A stretch of 63,092 bases of DNA, taken from assembly GCA_947627365.1 (NCBI GenBank), contig CANQVT010000008.1, positions 1 through 63,092 of the forward strand, in the 5' to 3' direction. The stretch's first letter is position 1. Each line of letters begins with the position of its first letter. Positions 1 through 8,960 of the stretch are shown in pieces. The notes beneath the pieces are model-generated. The model was not told where the DNA came from. It did not search any database and saw only the letters and a list, made by a program, of their open reading frames with translations. The translations under genes and the position numbers were made by a program. Source of the stretch: an uncultured Lachnospiraceae bacterium (GTDB taxonomy: Bacteria > Bacillota > Clostridia > Lachnospirales > Lachnospiraceae).

Positions 1-48
1 GGGAATGTGATACATTGTTCTTAAAGACGGTAATCGGAGGTGCCAACG

Positions 49-1335
49 GTGGGGAAAACGGCAGACAAATCTGTATACAGACCGCGGGTCATAGACGGGA
101 CGGTAGAAAAATATCTTGAGGTTTTCGGCGCGATCTGCATAGAAGGACCCAAATGGTGCGGGAAAACCTGGACTTCTTCCTATCACAGCAACAGCGAATT
201 TCTGATAGGTGATCCCTCAAATAATTTTCAAAACAGGACTCTGGCGGAGATATCGTCTTCGATTATCCTCGAAGGAGCGACGCCGAGGCTGATTGATGAA
301 TGGCAGGAGGTTCCGTCTGTCTGGGACGCCGTGCGTTACACTGTTGACCAGAGGGCGAAAAAAGGACAGTTTATCCTGACCAGTTCTTCCACGCCGAAAA
401 GAAAGGGAATCCTGCACAGCGGAGCAGGCAGGATAGGGAAGCTTCGCATGAGGACAATGTCCCTTTACGAATCCGGTGAATCCAGCGGGGCAGTTTCGCT
501 TAAGGCTCTGTGCGGCGGGAAAATGGTTCCTGCGCTGACGGGAGAGGTAGATCTGCGGGATCTTGCGTATTATGTGGTTCGCGGCGGATGGCCCGGAAAT
601 CTGAATGCCTCTGCAGAGGACGCTTCGCTTTTGCCGCAGTCTTATCTCGACGCAATTCTTGACGATGATTCTCAGCGTATCGACGGAAAAAAATATGATA
701 TCGTGAAAATGCGTTTATTATTGCGCTCTCTTGCGAGAAATGAAAGCACTACAGCAACAAATAAAAAGCTGCTGAATGATATCCGGGAAGCTGACAACGA
801 AACGCTGGATGGAGATACTGTAGCGACGTATCTCGATGTGTTTGAACGTTTATTTCTTCTCGACAATCAGCCGCCTTTTTCTGCCAACATCCGATCTTCC
901 GTTCGCGTAAAACAGGCGGAAAAACGTCATTTCTGCGATCCGGCTCTTGCATGCGCACTGCTGAAAGCGACGCCGGATCGCCTGATCGGAGACCTTGAGA
1001 CCTTTGGATTCCTGTTTGAGGCGCTTGTAGAGCGGGATCTGAAAATCTATGCTGAGTCGTTCGGGGCAAATGTATTTCACTATCAGGATTACAACGGCAG
1101 GGAAGTTGATGCCGTGGTAGAGCTTAAGGACGGGACCTGGTGTGCGTTTGAGATTAAGCTCGGTGCCAATCAGATTGAAAAGGCCGCGTCAGATTTACTT
1201 TCATTGAAAAATAGTATTGCTGTTGGCGGCGGCGTACCGCCAGCGGTTCTTTGCGTGATCTGCGGGATGTCAAACGCCGCTTATGTGCGACCGGACGGAG
1301 TGTTTGTCGTTCCGATAACAGCGCTGAAAAATTAG
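49..1335 (+). CDS. ATP-binding protein, AAA_14 / DUF4143 family
   Basis: This encodes an ATPase of about 428 residues with an N-terminal P-loop (GPKWCGKT), a Walker B-like LIDEWQ, and an LTSSSTP sensor-like motif. Its C-terminal part carries GREVDAVVELKDG followed by FEIKLG, which resembles a PD-(D/E)xK nuclease-like fold. This is the usual AAA_14 plus DUF4143 architecture. The family is widespread and of uncertain role, often discussed with mobile elements or toxin-antitoxin-like modules. An upstream GTG at 40 is also in frame, but the GGAGG at 36-40 overlaps it; the GTG at 49 lies 8 nt after that site, so I prefer 49. It is followed by the nucleotidyltransferase gene after 25 nt. Family assignment is solid; function is unknown. 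Confidence 0.85.
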   Translation: MGKTADKSVYRPRVIDGTVEKYLEVFGAICIEGPKWCGKTWTSSYHSNSEFLIGDPSNNFQNRTLAEISSSIILEGATPRLIDEWQEVPSVWDAVRYTVDQRAKKGQFILTSSSTPKRKGILHSGAGRIGKLRMRTMSLYESGESSGAVSLKALCGGKMVPALTGEVDLRDLAYYVVRGGWPGNLNASAEDASLLPQSYLDAILDDDSQRIDGKKYDIVKMRLLLRSLARNESTTATNKKLLNDIREADNETLDGDTVATYLDVFERLFLLDNQPPFSANIRSSVRVKQAEKRHFCDPALACALLKATPDRLIGDLETFGFLFEALVERDLKIYAESFGANVFHYQDYNGREVDAVVELKDGTWCAFEIKLGANQIEKAASDLLSLKNSIAVGGGVPPAVLCVICGMSNAAYVRPDGVFVVPITALKN

Positions 1336-1360
1336 AGATGTTTTATAGGAGACGTCAGAT

Positions 1361-2113
1361 ATGTACTTAAGTGATTTGCTCAAAAGTTTTGTCACACAAA
1401 GTCAAAAGATATTAGGAGATAATCTGACAGGGATTTACCTTCATGGCTCTGCTGTTATGGGATGCTATAATGAGAAAAAAAGTGATATTGATCTGTTAGT
1501 TGTAGTAGAGGAAGCTATTCCAAACAACATAAAATATCGCTTCATGGATATGGTTGTGGCATTAAATACCTATGCTCCTCCAAAGGGAATCGAAATAAGC
1601 ATTGTGAAAAGAGGGGTATGCAATTCGTTTGTTTATCCGACACCTTTCGAATTGCACTTTTCTATTGCACATTTAGAATGGTATAAAACGGATCCTTTCG
1701 ATTATATTGAGAAAATGAAGGGAACAGATAAAGATCTGGCAGCTCACTTTACGATTATTTATCACAGGGGAAAATGTCTTTATGGAAGCGATATCAAAGA
1801 TGTCTTTGGAGCAGTCAGCAAAGAAGACTACTTTGATAGTATCTGGAATGATATTGAGGAAGCCGAAACGGAAATAATGGATAATCCCACTTACATTATT
1901 CTGAACTTATGCAGAGTATTAGCTTACAAAAGAGAAGAACTTATCCTGTCAAAACAGGAAGGCGGTAAATGGGGAATATGCAATGTCCCTGAAAAGTATC
2001 GAACTTTAATAGTACAGGCGTTGGATGAATATTTGTCAGACAAGTCAACAGAATGGGATGAAAAGAATGCCCATGAATATGCTGCATATATGACAACGCA
2101 GATAAGGAATTAG
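1361..2113 (+). CDS. Aminoglycoside nucleotidyltransferase-like protein (AadA/ANT(3'')-type, DUF4111)
   Basis: This 250-residue protein has a nucleotidyltransferase core near residues 28-50: HGSA, then SDIDLLVVV with the metal-binding Asp pair. The C-terminal half is an AadA-like helical domain (CRVLAYKREELILSK, then GGKWGI and PEKYRTLIVQAL). The length matches ANT(3'')/ANT(9) enzymes, which transfer AMP from ATP to streptomycin or spectinomycin. Chromosomal Clostridia homologues are common and often untested, so resistance is inference. AGGAG lies 9 nt before the ATG. Base composition is more AT-rich than the pst genes that follow, which may point to transfer. A terminator follows. Confidence 0.8.
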   Translation: MYLSDLLKSFVTQSQKILGDNLTGIYLHGSAVMGCYNEKKSDIDLLVVVEEAIPNNIKYRFMDMVVALNTYAPPKGIEISIVKRGVCNSFVYPTPFELHFSIAHLEWYKTDPFDYIEKMKGTDKDLAAHFTIIYHRGKCLYGSDIKDVFGAVSKEDYFDSIWNDIEEAETEIMDNPTYIILNLCRVLAYKREELILSKQEGGKWGICNVPEKYRTLIVQALDEYLSDKSTEWDEKNAHEYAAYMTTQIRN

Positions 2114-2131
2114 ATAAAATACAATCCTTTT

Positions 2132-2174
2132 CCCTTGTTTTCTGTCCTGATGGGCAGGGAACAAGGGTTTTTTT
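2132..2174 (+). terminator. Rho-independent terminator after the nucleotidyltransferase gene
   Basis: CCCTTGTT (2132-2139) pairs perfectly with AACAAGGG (2160-2167), with additional inner pairing, and is followed by a run of seven T. It ends the first two-gene unit. Confidence 0.85.
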
Positions 2175-2178
2175 GTCT

Positions 2179-2195
2179 TTTACATCCTTTTTACA
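2179..2195 (+). promoter_or_regulatory. Putative PhoP/PhoB box before pstS
   Basis: Two exact TTTACA hexamers at 2179-2184 and 2190-2195 are separated by 5 nt, an 11-bp period. This matches the direct-repeat pattern of Firmicute PhoP boxes (TT-A/T/C-ACA repeats). A further TTAACA at 2227-2232 is out of this spacing. The pho two-component genes lie downstream in the same segment. Confidence 0.55.
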
Positions 2196-2276
2196 TTAGC
2201 ACGATAACAGATTTGATTTTGCGGGATTAACATATCGCTGTACGGAAAAGAAAATAAAAGCAAAGGAGAATTTAAG

Positions 2277-3089
2277 ATGATGAAGAAATTTTTGACATTA
2301 GCCCTTGCCGCTGTCCTGGCGGTATCGGCGCTTGCAGGCTGTTCGTCGAGGCAGAAGGGCGGGACGGTTTCCACCGACGGCTCCACTTCGATGGAGGAAG
2401 TGATCGGCGTTCTGGGAGAAGCGTTTCAGGGAAAATACAGCGGTATGACTTTTACTTACAATCCCACAGGTTCCGGCTCCGGGATTCAGGCAGCCAAAGA
2501 AGGGCGCTGTGACATCGGACTTTCCAGCCGCAGCCTGAAAGAGGAAGAGAAAGCAGACGGCCTTACAGAAACGGTTCTTGCCAATGATGGAATAGCGGTG
2601 ATCGTGAATCCGAAAAACGAGGTGGGCGATCTCGATGTAGAGACGATCGCAAAAATCTATACGGGGGAAATCACAAACTGGTCTGAGCTCGGTGGAAGTG
2701 ACGCCGAGATCGTTGTGATCGGGCGCGAGGCAGGCAGCGGAACCAGGGACGGCTTTGAATCCATTACGGGCACGGAGGACGCCTGCAAGTATCGTCAGGA
2801 GCTTACCTCGACCGGAGACGTGATCACCACCGTTTCCCAAAACCCGGATGCGATCGGCTATGCTTCTCTCGCCGCTGTCAGCGATCAGGTAAAGGCTCTT
2901 GCCGTAGGCGGTGTTTCGCCCAGTGAAGAGACCGTCAAAGACGGCAGCTACGTCATTCAACGTCCGTTCGTGCTGGTAACGAAGGATGGCACAAAGCTTT
3001 CCGATGCGGCGCAGAAATTCTTTGACTTTGTGACCTCAGACGAGGCGGCTCCGTTCATCTCACAGGCGGGCGCGGTGCCGGTAAAGTAA
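2277..3089 (+). CDS. pstS: Phosphate-binding lipoprotein PstS
   Basis: This encodes the extracellular phosphate-binding protein of the Pst ABC transporter (270 residues). It has a lipoprotein signal peptide with lipobox LAGC, so it is membrane-anchored by a lipidated cysteine near residue 22. Phosphate-binding PBP-like motifs are visible: GSTSMEEV, NPTGSGSGIQA, DIGLSSR and GREAGSGTRDGF. Two consecutive ATGs occur (2277, 2280), with AAAGGAG just upstream. It is the first gene of pstSCAB-phoU and is probably induced by phosphate starvation through the upstream repeat. Confidence 0.95.
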   Translation: MMKKFLTLALAAVLAVSALAGCSSRQKGGTVSTDGSTSMEEVIGVLGEAFQGKYSGMTFTYNPTGSGSGIQAAKEGRCDIGLSSRSLKEEEKADGLTETVLANDGIAVIVNPKNEVGDLDVETIAKIYTGEITNWSELGGSDAEIVVIGREAGSGTRDGFESITGTEDACKYRQELTSTGDVITTVSQNPDAIGYASLAAVSDQVKALAVGGVSPSEETVKDGSYVIQRPFVLVTKDGTKLSDAAQKFFDFVTSDEAAPFISQAGAVPVK

Positions 3090-3090
3090 A

Positions 3091-3954
3091 ATGAAAAAGC
3101 AAACAGCATTTGAGAATCTTATTCACGGTATCTTTCTGGTCCTCGGCCTGATCACGGTCGGATGTGTGCTGCTGATCACGCTTTATCTGGTTGTCGCGGG
3201 GATTCCGGCAATCCGTAAGATCGGGCTTCGGGATTTTCTGTTCAACCCAAAGTGGGCGTCTACCGCAAGCGAACCGTCCTACGGGATACTGCCGTTTATT
3301 CTGACCAGCGTCTACGGCACGGCGGGCGCGATCCTGATCGGCGTACCAATCGGATTTTTGACCTCGGTCTATCTGGCAAAGCTCGCTCCCGCAAAGATCA
3401 GGACGGCCGTATCGGGCGCGGTCAGCCTTTTGGCAGGCATCCCTTCTGTGGTCTATGGCCTTGTGGGGATGATGGTGCTTGTGCCCGGCATCCGCGGGCT
3501 GTTCCATATCCCGGACGGGGCGAGCCTTTTCGCGGCGATCATTGTGCTGGCGATCATGATCCTGCCCTCAATCATCAATGTGTCGATTACGGCTCTGGAG
3601 GCTGTGCCAAAAGAATATGAAGATGCGTCGCTCGCCCTCGGCGCGACGCCGGTGGAAACTTATTTTAAGGTTTCGGTTCCGGCGGCGAAAAGCGGGATCG
3701 CCGCAGCGGTGGTGCTGGGGGTCGGGCGGGCGATCGGAGAAGCGATGGCTGTCATGATGGTATCCGGCAATGCGCCGAATCTGCCGGAGCTTTTCGGAAG
3801 CGTCCGCTTCCTGACGACGGCGGTGGCAAGCGAAATGTCCTATTCCGGCGGATTGCAGAGACAGGCGCTCTTTTCGATCGCTCTGGTACTTTTCCTGTTT
3901 ATTATGCTGATCAATGCGGCTTTGAATTTCTTTTTGAAGCGCAGTAAGGAGTGA
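3091..3954 (+). CDS. pstC: Phosphate ABC transporter permease PstC
   Basis: This 287-residue membrane protein has about six hydrophobic helices. It carries the permease EAA-type loop (EAVPKEYEDASLALGA, then GRAIGEAMAVMMV) typical of PstC. It starts 1 nt after the pstS stop with little ribosome binding site of its own, suggesting translational coupling. With PstA it forms the channel for phosphate import. Length and order fit the family. Confidence 0.94.
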   Translation: MKKQTAFENLIHGIFLVLGLITVGCVLLITLYLVVAGIPAIRKIGLRDFLFNPKWASTASEPSYGILPFILTSVYGTAGAILIGVPIGFLTSVYLAKLAPAKIRTAVSGAVSLLAGIPSVVYGLVGMMVLVPGIRGLFHIPDGASLFAAIIVLAIMILPSIINVSITALEAVPKEYEDASLALGATPVETYFKVSVPAAKSGIAAAVVLGVGRAIGEAMAVMMVSGNAPNLPELFGSVRFLTTAVASEMSYSGGLQRQALFSIALVLFLFIMLINAALNFFLKRSKE

Positions 3955-4823
3955 TGAAGTCTGTGAACGCTCAGATTAACGCAAAACGAAAACTGAAGAT
4001 TGCGCTGCTGCGGGCTTTGTGCGGGATCAGCGCGGCTTTCACCTGCGCCCTCGTGCTGTTTCTCCTGGTCTACATACTCGCGAAGGGAATCCCGAACCTT
4101 TCATGGGGACTGCTGACCACAGAGCCGAGTTATCTCTCCGGGACGATCGGTATCCTGCCGGATATTCTGAATACCGTTTATATGATCGTGGCGACACTTG
4201 TCTTTGTGCTGCCGCTCGGCGTGGGAGCAGCGGTCTATCTCACGGAATACGCCCAAAATAGGCGGGTCGTCGCGGTGATCGAATACGCCGCCGAGACGCT
4301 TTCCGGGATTCCGTCCATTATTTACGGCCTGGTAGGGATGCTGTTCTTCTGTCAGTTCCTGAATATGCAGACCTCCCTTTTGGCGGGAGCATTGACGCTC
4401 GTGATCATGAACCTGCCGACTGTGATGCGCACCACACAGGAAAGTCTGAAAACGGTGCCGCAGTCTTACCGGGAGGGGGCCTTCGGACTTGGGGCCGGCA
4501 AATGGCGCGTGATACGCACGGTCGTTCTGCCCGGCTGCATCGATGGCGTGATCACGGGCTGTATCCTGTCCGTGGGGCGTATTTTAGGAGAATCGGCGGC
4601 GCTTCTGTTTACTGCCGGATTTGCCCACGCGTTGAACGGATTTTTTGAAGGGCTCGAAAGTGCCGGGGCAACGCTGACGGTTTCCCTTTATGTTTACGCG
4701 AAGGAACAGGGCGAATTTGGCGTGGCCTTTGCGATCGCGGCCATTTTGATGATACTCACACTTTTGGTAAATCTCCTCGCCATGCTTGCGGGGCGCTGGT
4801 TTAAAGGGAGGCAGAAGCCATGA
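3954..4823 (+). CDS. pstA: Phosphate ABC transporter permease PstA
   Basis: This second permease subunit has about 289 residues and six predicted membrane helices. It has the coupling loop [18 protein letters not shown] and the motif [14 protein letters not shown] at 3951 is also in frame, but the ATG at 3954 overlaps the pstC stop as TGATG and is the more likely start; AAGGAG directly precedes it. Its 3' end overlaps pstB by ATGA. It acts with PstC and PstB. Confidence 0.92.
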   Translation: MKSVNAQINAKRKLKIALLRALCGISAAFTCALVLFLLVYILAKGIPNLSWGLLTTEPSYLSGTIGILPDILNTVYMIVATLVFVLPLGVGAAVYLTEYAQNRRVVAVIEYAAETLSGIPSIIYGLVGMLFFCQFLNMQTSLLAGALTLVIMNLPTVMRTTQESLKTVPQSYREGAFGLGAGKWRVIRTVVLPGCIDGVITGCILSVGRILGESAALLFTAGFAHALNGFFEGLESAGATLTVSLYVYAKEQGEFGVAFAIAAILMILTLLVNLLAMLAGRWFKGRQKP

Positions 4824-5575
4824 ATGATATAATAACTGTCCGGGACTTAAATCTCTGGTATGGCGGCGCACAGGCGCTCCATCATGTGAATCTGAATATC
4901 CCCGAAAAGACGATCACGGCGCTGATCGGGCCGTCCGGCTGCGGGAAATCCACCTTTTTGAAAACGCTGAACCGCATGAACGATCTGATTCCCGGAATAA
5001 AGATAAGCGGAGAGGTTTCCTACAAGGGAAATGATATTTTCGCTCCCGGCGTCGACGTCAACACACTGCGCAAGGAGATTGGTATGGTGTTCCAGAAGCC
5101 CAACCCGTTCCCGATGTCGGTCTATGACAATATCGCCTACGGTCCCCGCACGCATGGAATCCGCGCCAAAGCAAGGCTGGACGATATCGTGGAACGGTCT
5201 CTGCGGGATGCGGCCATCTGGGACGAGGTAAAAGACAGGCTGAAGAAGAACGCGCTGGGGCTTTCCGGCGGACAGCAGCAGCGGCTTTGTATCGCCCGTG
5301 CGCTGGCTGTGGAGCCGGAGGTCCTTTTGATGGACGAGCCGACTTCGGCGCTCGATCCGATCTCGACCTCAAAAATCGAAGAGCTGGCGATGACGCTGAA
5401 AGAGAAATACACCATCATCATTGTCACCCACAATATGCAGCAGGCGGTACGCATCTCAGACCGGACGGCGTTTTTCCTTCTCGGGGAACTGGTAGAGTAC
5501 GGGGATACGGAAAAAATATTCTCGAAGCCCGAGGACAAACGCACCGAGGATTACATCACAGGGAGGTTTGGATGA
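4820..5575 (+). CDS. pstB: Phosphate ABC transporter ATPase PstB
   Basis: This 251-residue ABC ATPase energises phosphate import. Visible motifs are Walker [10 protein letters not shown] (around residue 35), the PstB-typical [11 protein letters not shown], signature LSGGQQQR, Walker [13 protein letters not shown] and the switch histidine in VTHNMQQA. The length matches PstB. The start overlaps the pstA stop (ATGA). Confidence 0.96.
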   Translation: MNDIITVRDLNLWYGGAQALHHVNLNIPEKTITALIGPSGCGKSTFLKTLNRMNDLIPGIKISGEVSYKGNDIFAPGVDVNTLRKEIGMVFQKPNPFPMSVYDNIAYGPRTHGIRAKARLDDIVERSLRDAAIWDEVKDRLKKNALGLSGGQQQRLCIARALAVEPEVLLMDEPTSALDPISTSKIEELAMTLKEKYTIIIVTHNMQQAVRISDRTAFFLLGELVEYGDTEKIFSKPEDKRTEDYITGRFG

Positions 5576-6228
5576 TGAGGACACGATTTGACGAACAGCT
5601 TAATACCCTGGGGCAGGAGCTGATCAGGATGGGGGCGCTTTGCGAAGAAGTGATCTCCCTGGCGGCTTCCGCCCTCATTCAGAAGGACGACGCGCTGGCG
5701 GCGAGGATCGCCCCGCTCGACCATGAGATCGACGAAAAGGAACGGCAGATCGAAGCTATGTGCCTGCGCCTGCTGCTCCAGCAACAGCCGGTTGCTGGGG
5801 ACCTGCGGCAGATATCGGCCGCCCTGAAAATGATAACGGATATGGAGCGGATCGGAGACCAGGCGGAGGACATTGCGGAAATCCTGCCGTTTCTGAATGA
5901 CAGAACGCTGCCCGAGCATATCAAGATCCGGGAGATGGCAAAGGCGACTATCAAGATGGTTACGGACAGCGTGGACGCCTATGTGAAACAGGATACTTCC
6001 ATAGCTGAAGCGGTCATTGCCTCTGACGACGTGGTAGACGATTACTTCATTGACATTAAGAGCAGCCTGATCTCCCTGATCGCGCAAAATCCTGGCGAGG
6101 GAGAATACGCCCTTGACCTTTTGATGGTGGCGAAGTATTTTGAGCGTATCGGGGACCACGCCACGAATATTGCCGGATGGGTGTTGTTTTCTGTTACCGG
6201 CGAGAAAGGCGTGCAGCCGCCGATGTAG
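5572..6228 (+). CDS. phoU: Phosphate transport regulator PhoU
   Basis: This 218-residue protein has the two-repeat three-helix PhoU fold. Conserved metal-binding E/D-containing stretches are visible: [14 protein letters not shown] in the first repeat and [13 protein letters not shown] in the second. It dampens Pst and PhoR activity when phosphate is ample. Tandem ATGs at 5572 and 5575 follow GGGAGG (5561-5566); the first overlaps the pstB stop. A much longer in-frame extension upstream runs through pstB and is not real. The stop codon lies within the first copy of a degenerate 28-bp repeat. Confidence 0.94.
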   Translation: MMRTRFDEQLNTLGQELIRMGALCEEVISLAASALIQKDDALAARIAPLDHEIDEKERQIEAMCLRLLLQQQPVAGDLRQISAALKMITDMERIGDQAEDIAEILPFLNDRTLPEHIKIREMAKATIKMVTDSVDAYVKQDTSIAEAVIASDDVVDDYFIDIKSSLISLIAQNPGEGEYALDLLMVAKYFERIGDHATNIAGWVLFSVTGEKGVQPPM

Positions 6229-6285
6229 ATTAGAAAGCGTGCAGCAGCCGACGTAGACCAGAAGGTGTACAGCCGCTGATCGATT
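6203..6285 (+). repeat. Three degenerate tandem 28-bp repeats at the phoU 3' end
   Basis: Three adjacent copies can be aligned at 6203-6231, 6232-6259 and 6260-6285, each beginning AGAA and containing a GTGCAGC(C/A)GCC-like core. The first copy contains the phoU stop codon; the third runs into the next promoter. Confidence 0.7.
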
Positions 6286-6311
6286 GAAAAAGTATGAAAA
6301 TATGGTACAAT
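6284..6311 (+). promoter_or_regulatory. Sigma-A-type promoter for phoB-phoR
   Basis: TTGAAA (6284-6289) and TACAAT (6306-6311) are separated by 16 bp. A TG at 6303-6304 gives an extended -10. This would let the two-component pair be transcribed independently of pst. Confidence 0.7.
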
Positions 6312-6320
6312 CTCGATGGA

Positions 6321-6388
6321 GAATGTACCTGCGCCGGTTCGTTGTCGAGCAAAGCGAGACAAAATACAGAAACGAACCGTGCGCATTC
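6321..6388 (+). other. Long imperfect inverted repeat in the phoB leader
   Basis: CGGTTCGTT (6335-6343) pairs perfectly with AACGAACCG (6371-6379). Outer pairs GCGC (6331-6334 with 6381-6384) and GAATG (6321-6325) with CATTC (6384-6388) extend it. It lies just downstream of the promoter and upstream of the ribosome binding site, so the mRNA leader should fold. No T run follows. Confidence 0.55.
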
Positions 6389-6412
6389 CCCATCCAAAGG
6401 AAGGTGAATTTC

Positions 6413-7081
6413 ATGATTTTCTGTGTAGAAGATGACAACGGAATCCGTGATTTAATGATATATGCTTTGAACGCCGCGGGCTTTGATGCAAAGGGCTTTC
6501 CGGACGGGGCGTCCTTCTGGGAGGCGTTTCATCAGGAATGCCCGGAGCTGGTGCTGCTCGACATCATGCTCCCCGGCGAGGACGGCATCAGCATTTTGAA
6601 ACGGCTGCGGTCGGACGGCAGTCAGGTGCCGGTCATCATGGCCACCGCGAAAGGAGCCGAATATGATAAGGTGATTGGGCTTGATCTCGGTGCGGACGAC
6701 TATCTTGCAAAGCCCTTCGGTATGATGGAGATGGTGTCCCGTGTGAAAGCGGTCCTCCGCCGCGTTTCTCCTGTTTCCCGAAATGAGGTGTTATCGCACT
6801 GCGGGATACAGATGGACACGGCACAGCACATGGTAACAGTGGACGGGGCGCGGGCTGAGTTTACTTTTAAGGAATTCGAATTGCTCCGGAAGTTTATGGA
6901 AAATCCCGGCCGGGTGTTTACGCGCGACCAGCTTCTCGCGAGCGTATGGGGTGATTCTTACACAGGGGAAACCCGTACGGTGGACGTCCATATCGGTACG
7001 CTGCGGACAAAGCTGGGACGCTGCGGCGACTGTATTGAAACCGTGCGGGGTGTTGGCTATCGGCTGGGGGCGGTGAAATGA
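6413..7081 (+). CDS. phoB: Phosphate-type response regulator (OmpR/PhoB family)
   Basis: This 222-residue regulator has a receiver domain (EDD acidic pocket at residues 6-8, phospho-acceptor Asp50 in LLDIMLP, and a KPF lysine). Its C-terminal winged helix (FTFKEFELLRKFMENPG, TRDQLL, RTVDVHIGTLR, VRGVGYRL) is of OmpR/PhoB type. The ATG at 6413 follows AAAGGAAGG; a longer reading from 6284 covers the promoter and is unlikely. It overlaps the kinase gene by ATGA. Adjacency to pst-phoU suggests it controls the Pho regulon (PhoP/PhoB role), by inference. Confidence 0.9.
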   Translation: MIFCVEDDNGIRDLMIYALNAAGFDAKGFPDGASFWEAFHQECPELVLLDIMLPGEDGISILKRLRSDGSQVPVIMATAKGAEYDKVIGLDLGADDYLAKPFGMMEMVSRVKAVLRRVSPVSRNEVLSHCGIQMDTAQHMVTVDGARAEFTFKEFELLRKFMENPGRVFTRDQLLASVWGDSYTGETRTVDVHIGTLRTKLGRCGDCIETVRGVGYRLGAVK

Positions 7082-8808
7082 CAAAACGAATTTTCAGATC
7101 CATCTGTCTTGTCGCGATCGCGGTTTTCCTTGCATCCGTGGCGCTTTTTCTCTGCGTGCTCTATGATTATTTTGGAAATGTCCAGCAAAATCAGTTAAAG
7201 ACGCAGACCGAGCTGGCGGCGCAGGGCGTCGAGGCTGTGGGCGCGGAATATTTTGAAGGTCTTTCCCCCAAAGGATACCGTGTCTCATGGATCAGCGCGG
7301 ACGGTCAGGTACTATATGACAGTGAGGCGGATTTCTCTGAGATGGAAAATCACCTTGCCCGTGAGGAGATCGGGGAGGCGCTGAAATCCGGCTACGGCGA
7401 GAGCGCCAGGTATTCTGCGACACTGATGGAACGCACGCTTTACAGCGCGAAAAGGCTGTCCGACGGGACGGTAGTTCGGCTGTCCGTTGCGCAGCATACA
7501 CTCCTGACGCTGCTTCTCGGAATGACGCAGCCCATCCTCATTATCATTGTGATTGCCATCGGTATTTCCTTCTGGCTGGCACACCGTCTTTCCAAAAACA
7601 TTACCGCGCCCTTAAATCAGCTCAATCTGGACGATCCGCTGAGCAATGAGGGATACGATGAGCTTTCCCCGCTTCTTCGCCGGATCGACGCCCAGCAACA
7701 CCAGATCCGGAAACAGGAAAAGGAGCTTCGGCAGAAGCAGGAGGAATTTGAAGCCGTTACAGAAAATATGGCCGAGGGCATCCTCCTTCTGAATACAAAG
7801 GGTGTGATCTTGGGAATCAATCGAGCTGCGAGTACCCTTTTCGGGACAGGCAGAAATTCCATCGGCAAATATATTTTATCGGTCAATCGAAACATCGAAC
7901 TGTCGGAGCTTCTTTCGGGGATAGAAAGTGGTGCGCGGACAGAAAAGATCATAGACCTGAACGGCGGGAAATACCAGCTTGCGCTGAACCCGGTCAGAGA
8001 GAGCGGGAATGTCTCCGGCGCCGTGCTTCTCCTGCTTGACGTCACGGAGAAAGAGCAGGCGGAACAGATGCGCCGGGAGTTTACGGCGAATGTGTCACAT
8101 GAACTCAAAACGCCGCTGCATACCATTGCGGGGTGTGCGGAGCTTTTGGAAAACGGCATGGTGCGCCCCGAGGATACGGCGAGGTTCTATTCCCAGATCC
8201 GCGGCGAGGCTGGCCGCATGATCGCTTTGGTGGAAGATATTATCCGCCTTTCCCATCTGGACGAGGGGGCGGAAGATATGAAGCGGGAGCGCGTCGATCT
8301 TTATGCTCTGGCTGCCGGAACGGTGGCGTCGCTTTCCCGCGAGGCGGAAAGCGCCGGCGTCTCCGTCAGTATTGAGGGCGAAAATGTCGATGTCTCCGTC
8401 AGCGATCGGGGTGAAAATGCCGATGGTTCCGCCAGCATGGAGGGCGAAAGCGCCGTGGTATACGGTATCCCGCAGCTTCTTGAGAGCATCGTTTATAACC
8501 TTACGGACAACGCGATCAAGTACAACCGTCAGGGCGGGACGGTAAAGGTATCAGTAGAACACTTTTCGGATGGCGTCCGCCTTTCGGTAGCCGATACAGG
8601 GATCGGTATTTCGCAGGAGCATCGGGAGCGCATTTTCGAGCGTTTCTATCGGATAGACAAGAGCCGGTCCAAAGAGCTTGGCGGTACCGGTCTGGGCTTG
8701 TCTATCGTCAAGCACGCGGCCCGCCTGCATAACGCGAAAATAGAACTGCAGAGCGCAGAGGGGGAGGGCACGACAATTACGGTGACTTTCCCGGAGGTAA
8801 AAGAGTAA
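7078..8808 (+). CDS. phoR: Phosphate sensor histidine kinase (PhoR-like)
   Basis: This 576-residue sensor kinase has two membrane helices (about residues 5-30 and 143-167) flanking an extracellular domain, then a PAS-like region (about 225-330). The HisKA motif is NVSHELKTP with His341, followed by the ATPase domain (N box DNAIKYN, G1 DTGIGI, G2 GGTGLGLSI). It is the partner of the overlapping response regulator. Oddly, just before the N box, residues 426-458 consist of three 11-residue repeats encoded by a 33-bp tandem triplication; the family normally has about one such unit here. The kinase motifs are all intact. Confidence 0.9.
   Translation: MTKRIFRSICLVAIAVFLASVALFLCVLYDYFGNVQQNQLKTQTELAAQGVEAVGAEYFEGLSPKGYRVSWISADGQVLYDSEADFSEMENHLAREEIGEALKSGYGESARYSATLMERTLYSAKRLSDGTVVRLSVAQHTLLTLLLGMTQPILIIIVIAIGISFWLAHRLSKNITAPLNQLNLDDPLSNEGYDELSPLLRRIDAQQHQIRKQEKELRQKQEEFEAVTENMAEGILLLNTKGVILGINRAASTLFGTGRNSIGKYILSVNRNIELSELLSGIESGARTEKIIDLNGGKYQLALNPVRESGNVSGAVLLLLDVTEKEQAEQMRREFTANVSHELKTPLHTIAGCAELLENGMVRPEDTARFYSQIRGEAGRMIALVEDIIRLSHLDEGAEDMKRERVDLYALAAGTVASLSREAESAGVSVSIEGENVDVSVSDRGENADGSASMEGESAVVYGIPQLLESIVYNLTDNAIKYNRQGGTVKVSVEHFSDGVRLSVADTGIGISQEHRERIFERFYRIDKSRSKELGGTGLGLSIVKHAARLHNAKIELQSAEGEGTTITVTFPEVKE
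8353..8451 (+). repeat. 33-bp tandem triplication inside phoR
   Basis: Units at 8353-8385, 8386-8418 and 8419-8451 encode AGVSVSIEGEN, VDVSVSDRGEN and ADGSASMEGES. They preserve the frame and sit in the ATPase domain before the N box. Copies have diverged, so the expansion is not recent. Confidence 0.85.
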
Positions 8809-8823
8809 ACAAAATGCCAGTCA

Positions 8824-8852
8824 TTGACGCGCTTTTATCGTTAAGCTATAAT
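8824..8852 (+). promoter_or_regulatory. Sigma-A-type promoter before the beta-glucuronidase gene
   Basis: TTGACG (8824-8829), a 17-bp spacer and a perfect TATAAT (8847-8852). It starts the glycosidase and oxidoreductase unit. Confidence 0.8.
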
Positions 8853-8960
8853 TGAAACAATAAACTTCGTTTGATACGACACGGATCAAGACGATAAATT
8901 GCGGTTTATGGACGCGTTATTATGCAGAGCAGAGTACTGCAGTGGGGAGGGAAAGCCTAT

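Noticed and set aside
3252..3620. Alternative-frame open reading within pstC
   Set aside because: It is an arginine-rich out-of-frame shadow fully inside a clear PstC gene.
5287..5571. Long N-terminal extension of phoU running through pstB
   Set aside because: It overlaps pstB in another frame. The ATG at 5572 has a proper ribosome site and gives the normal PhoU length.
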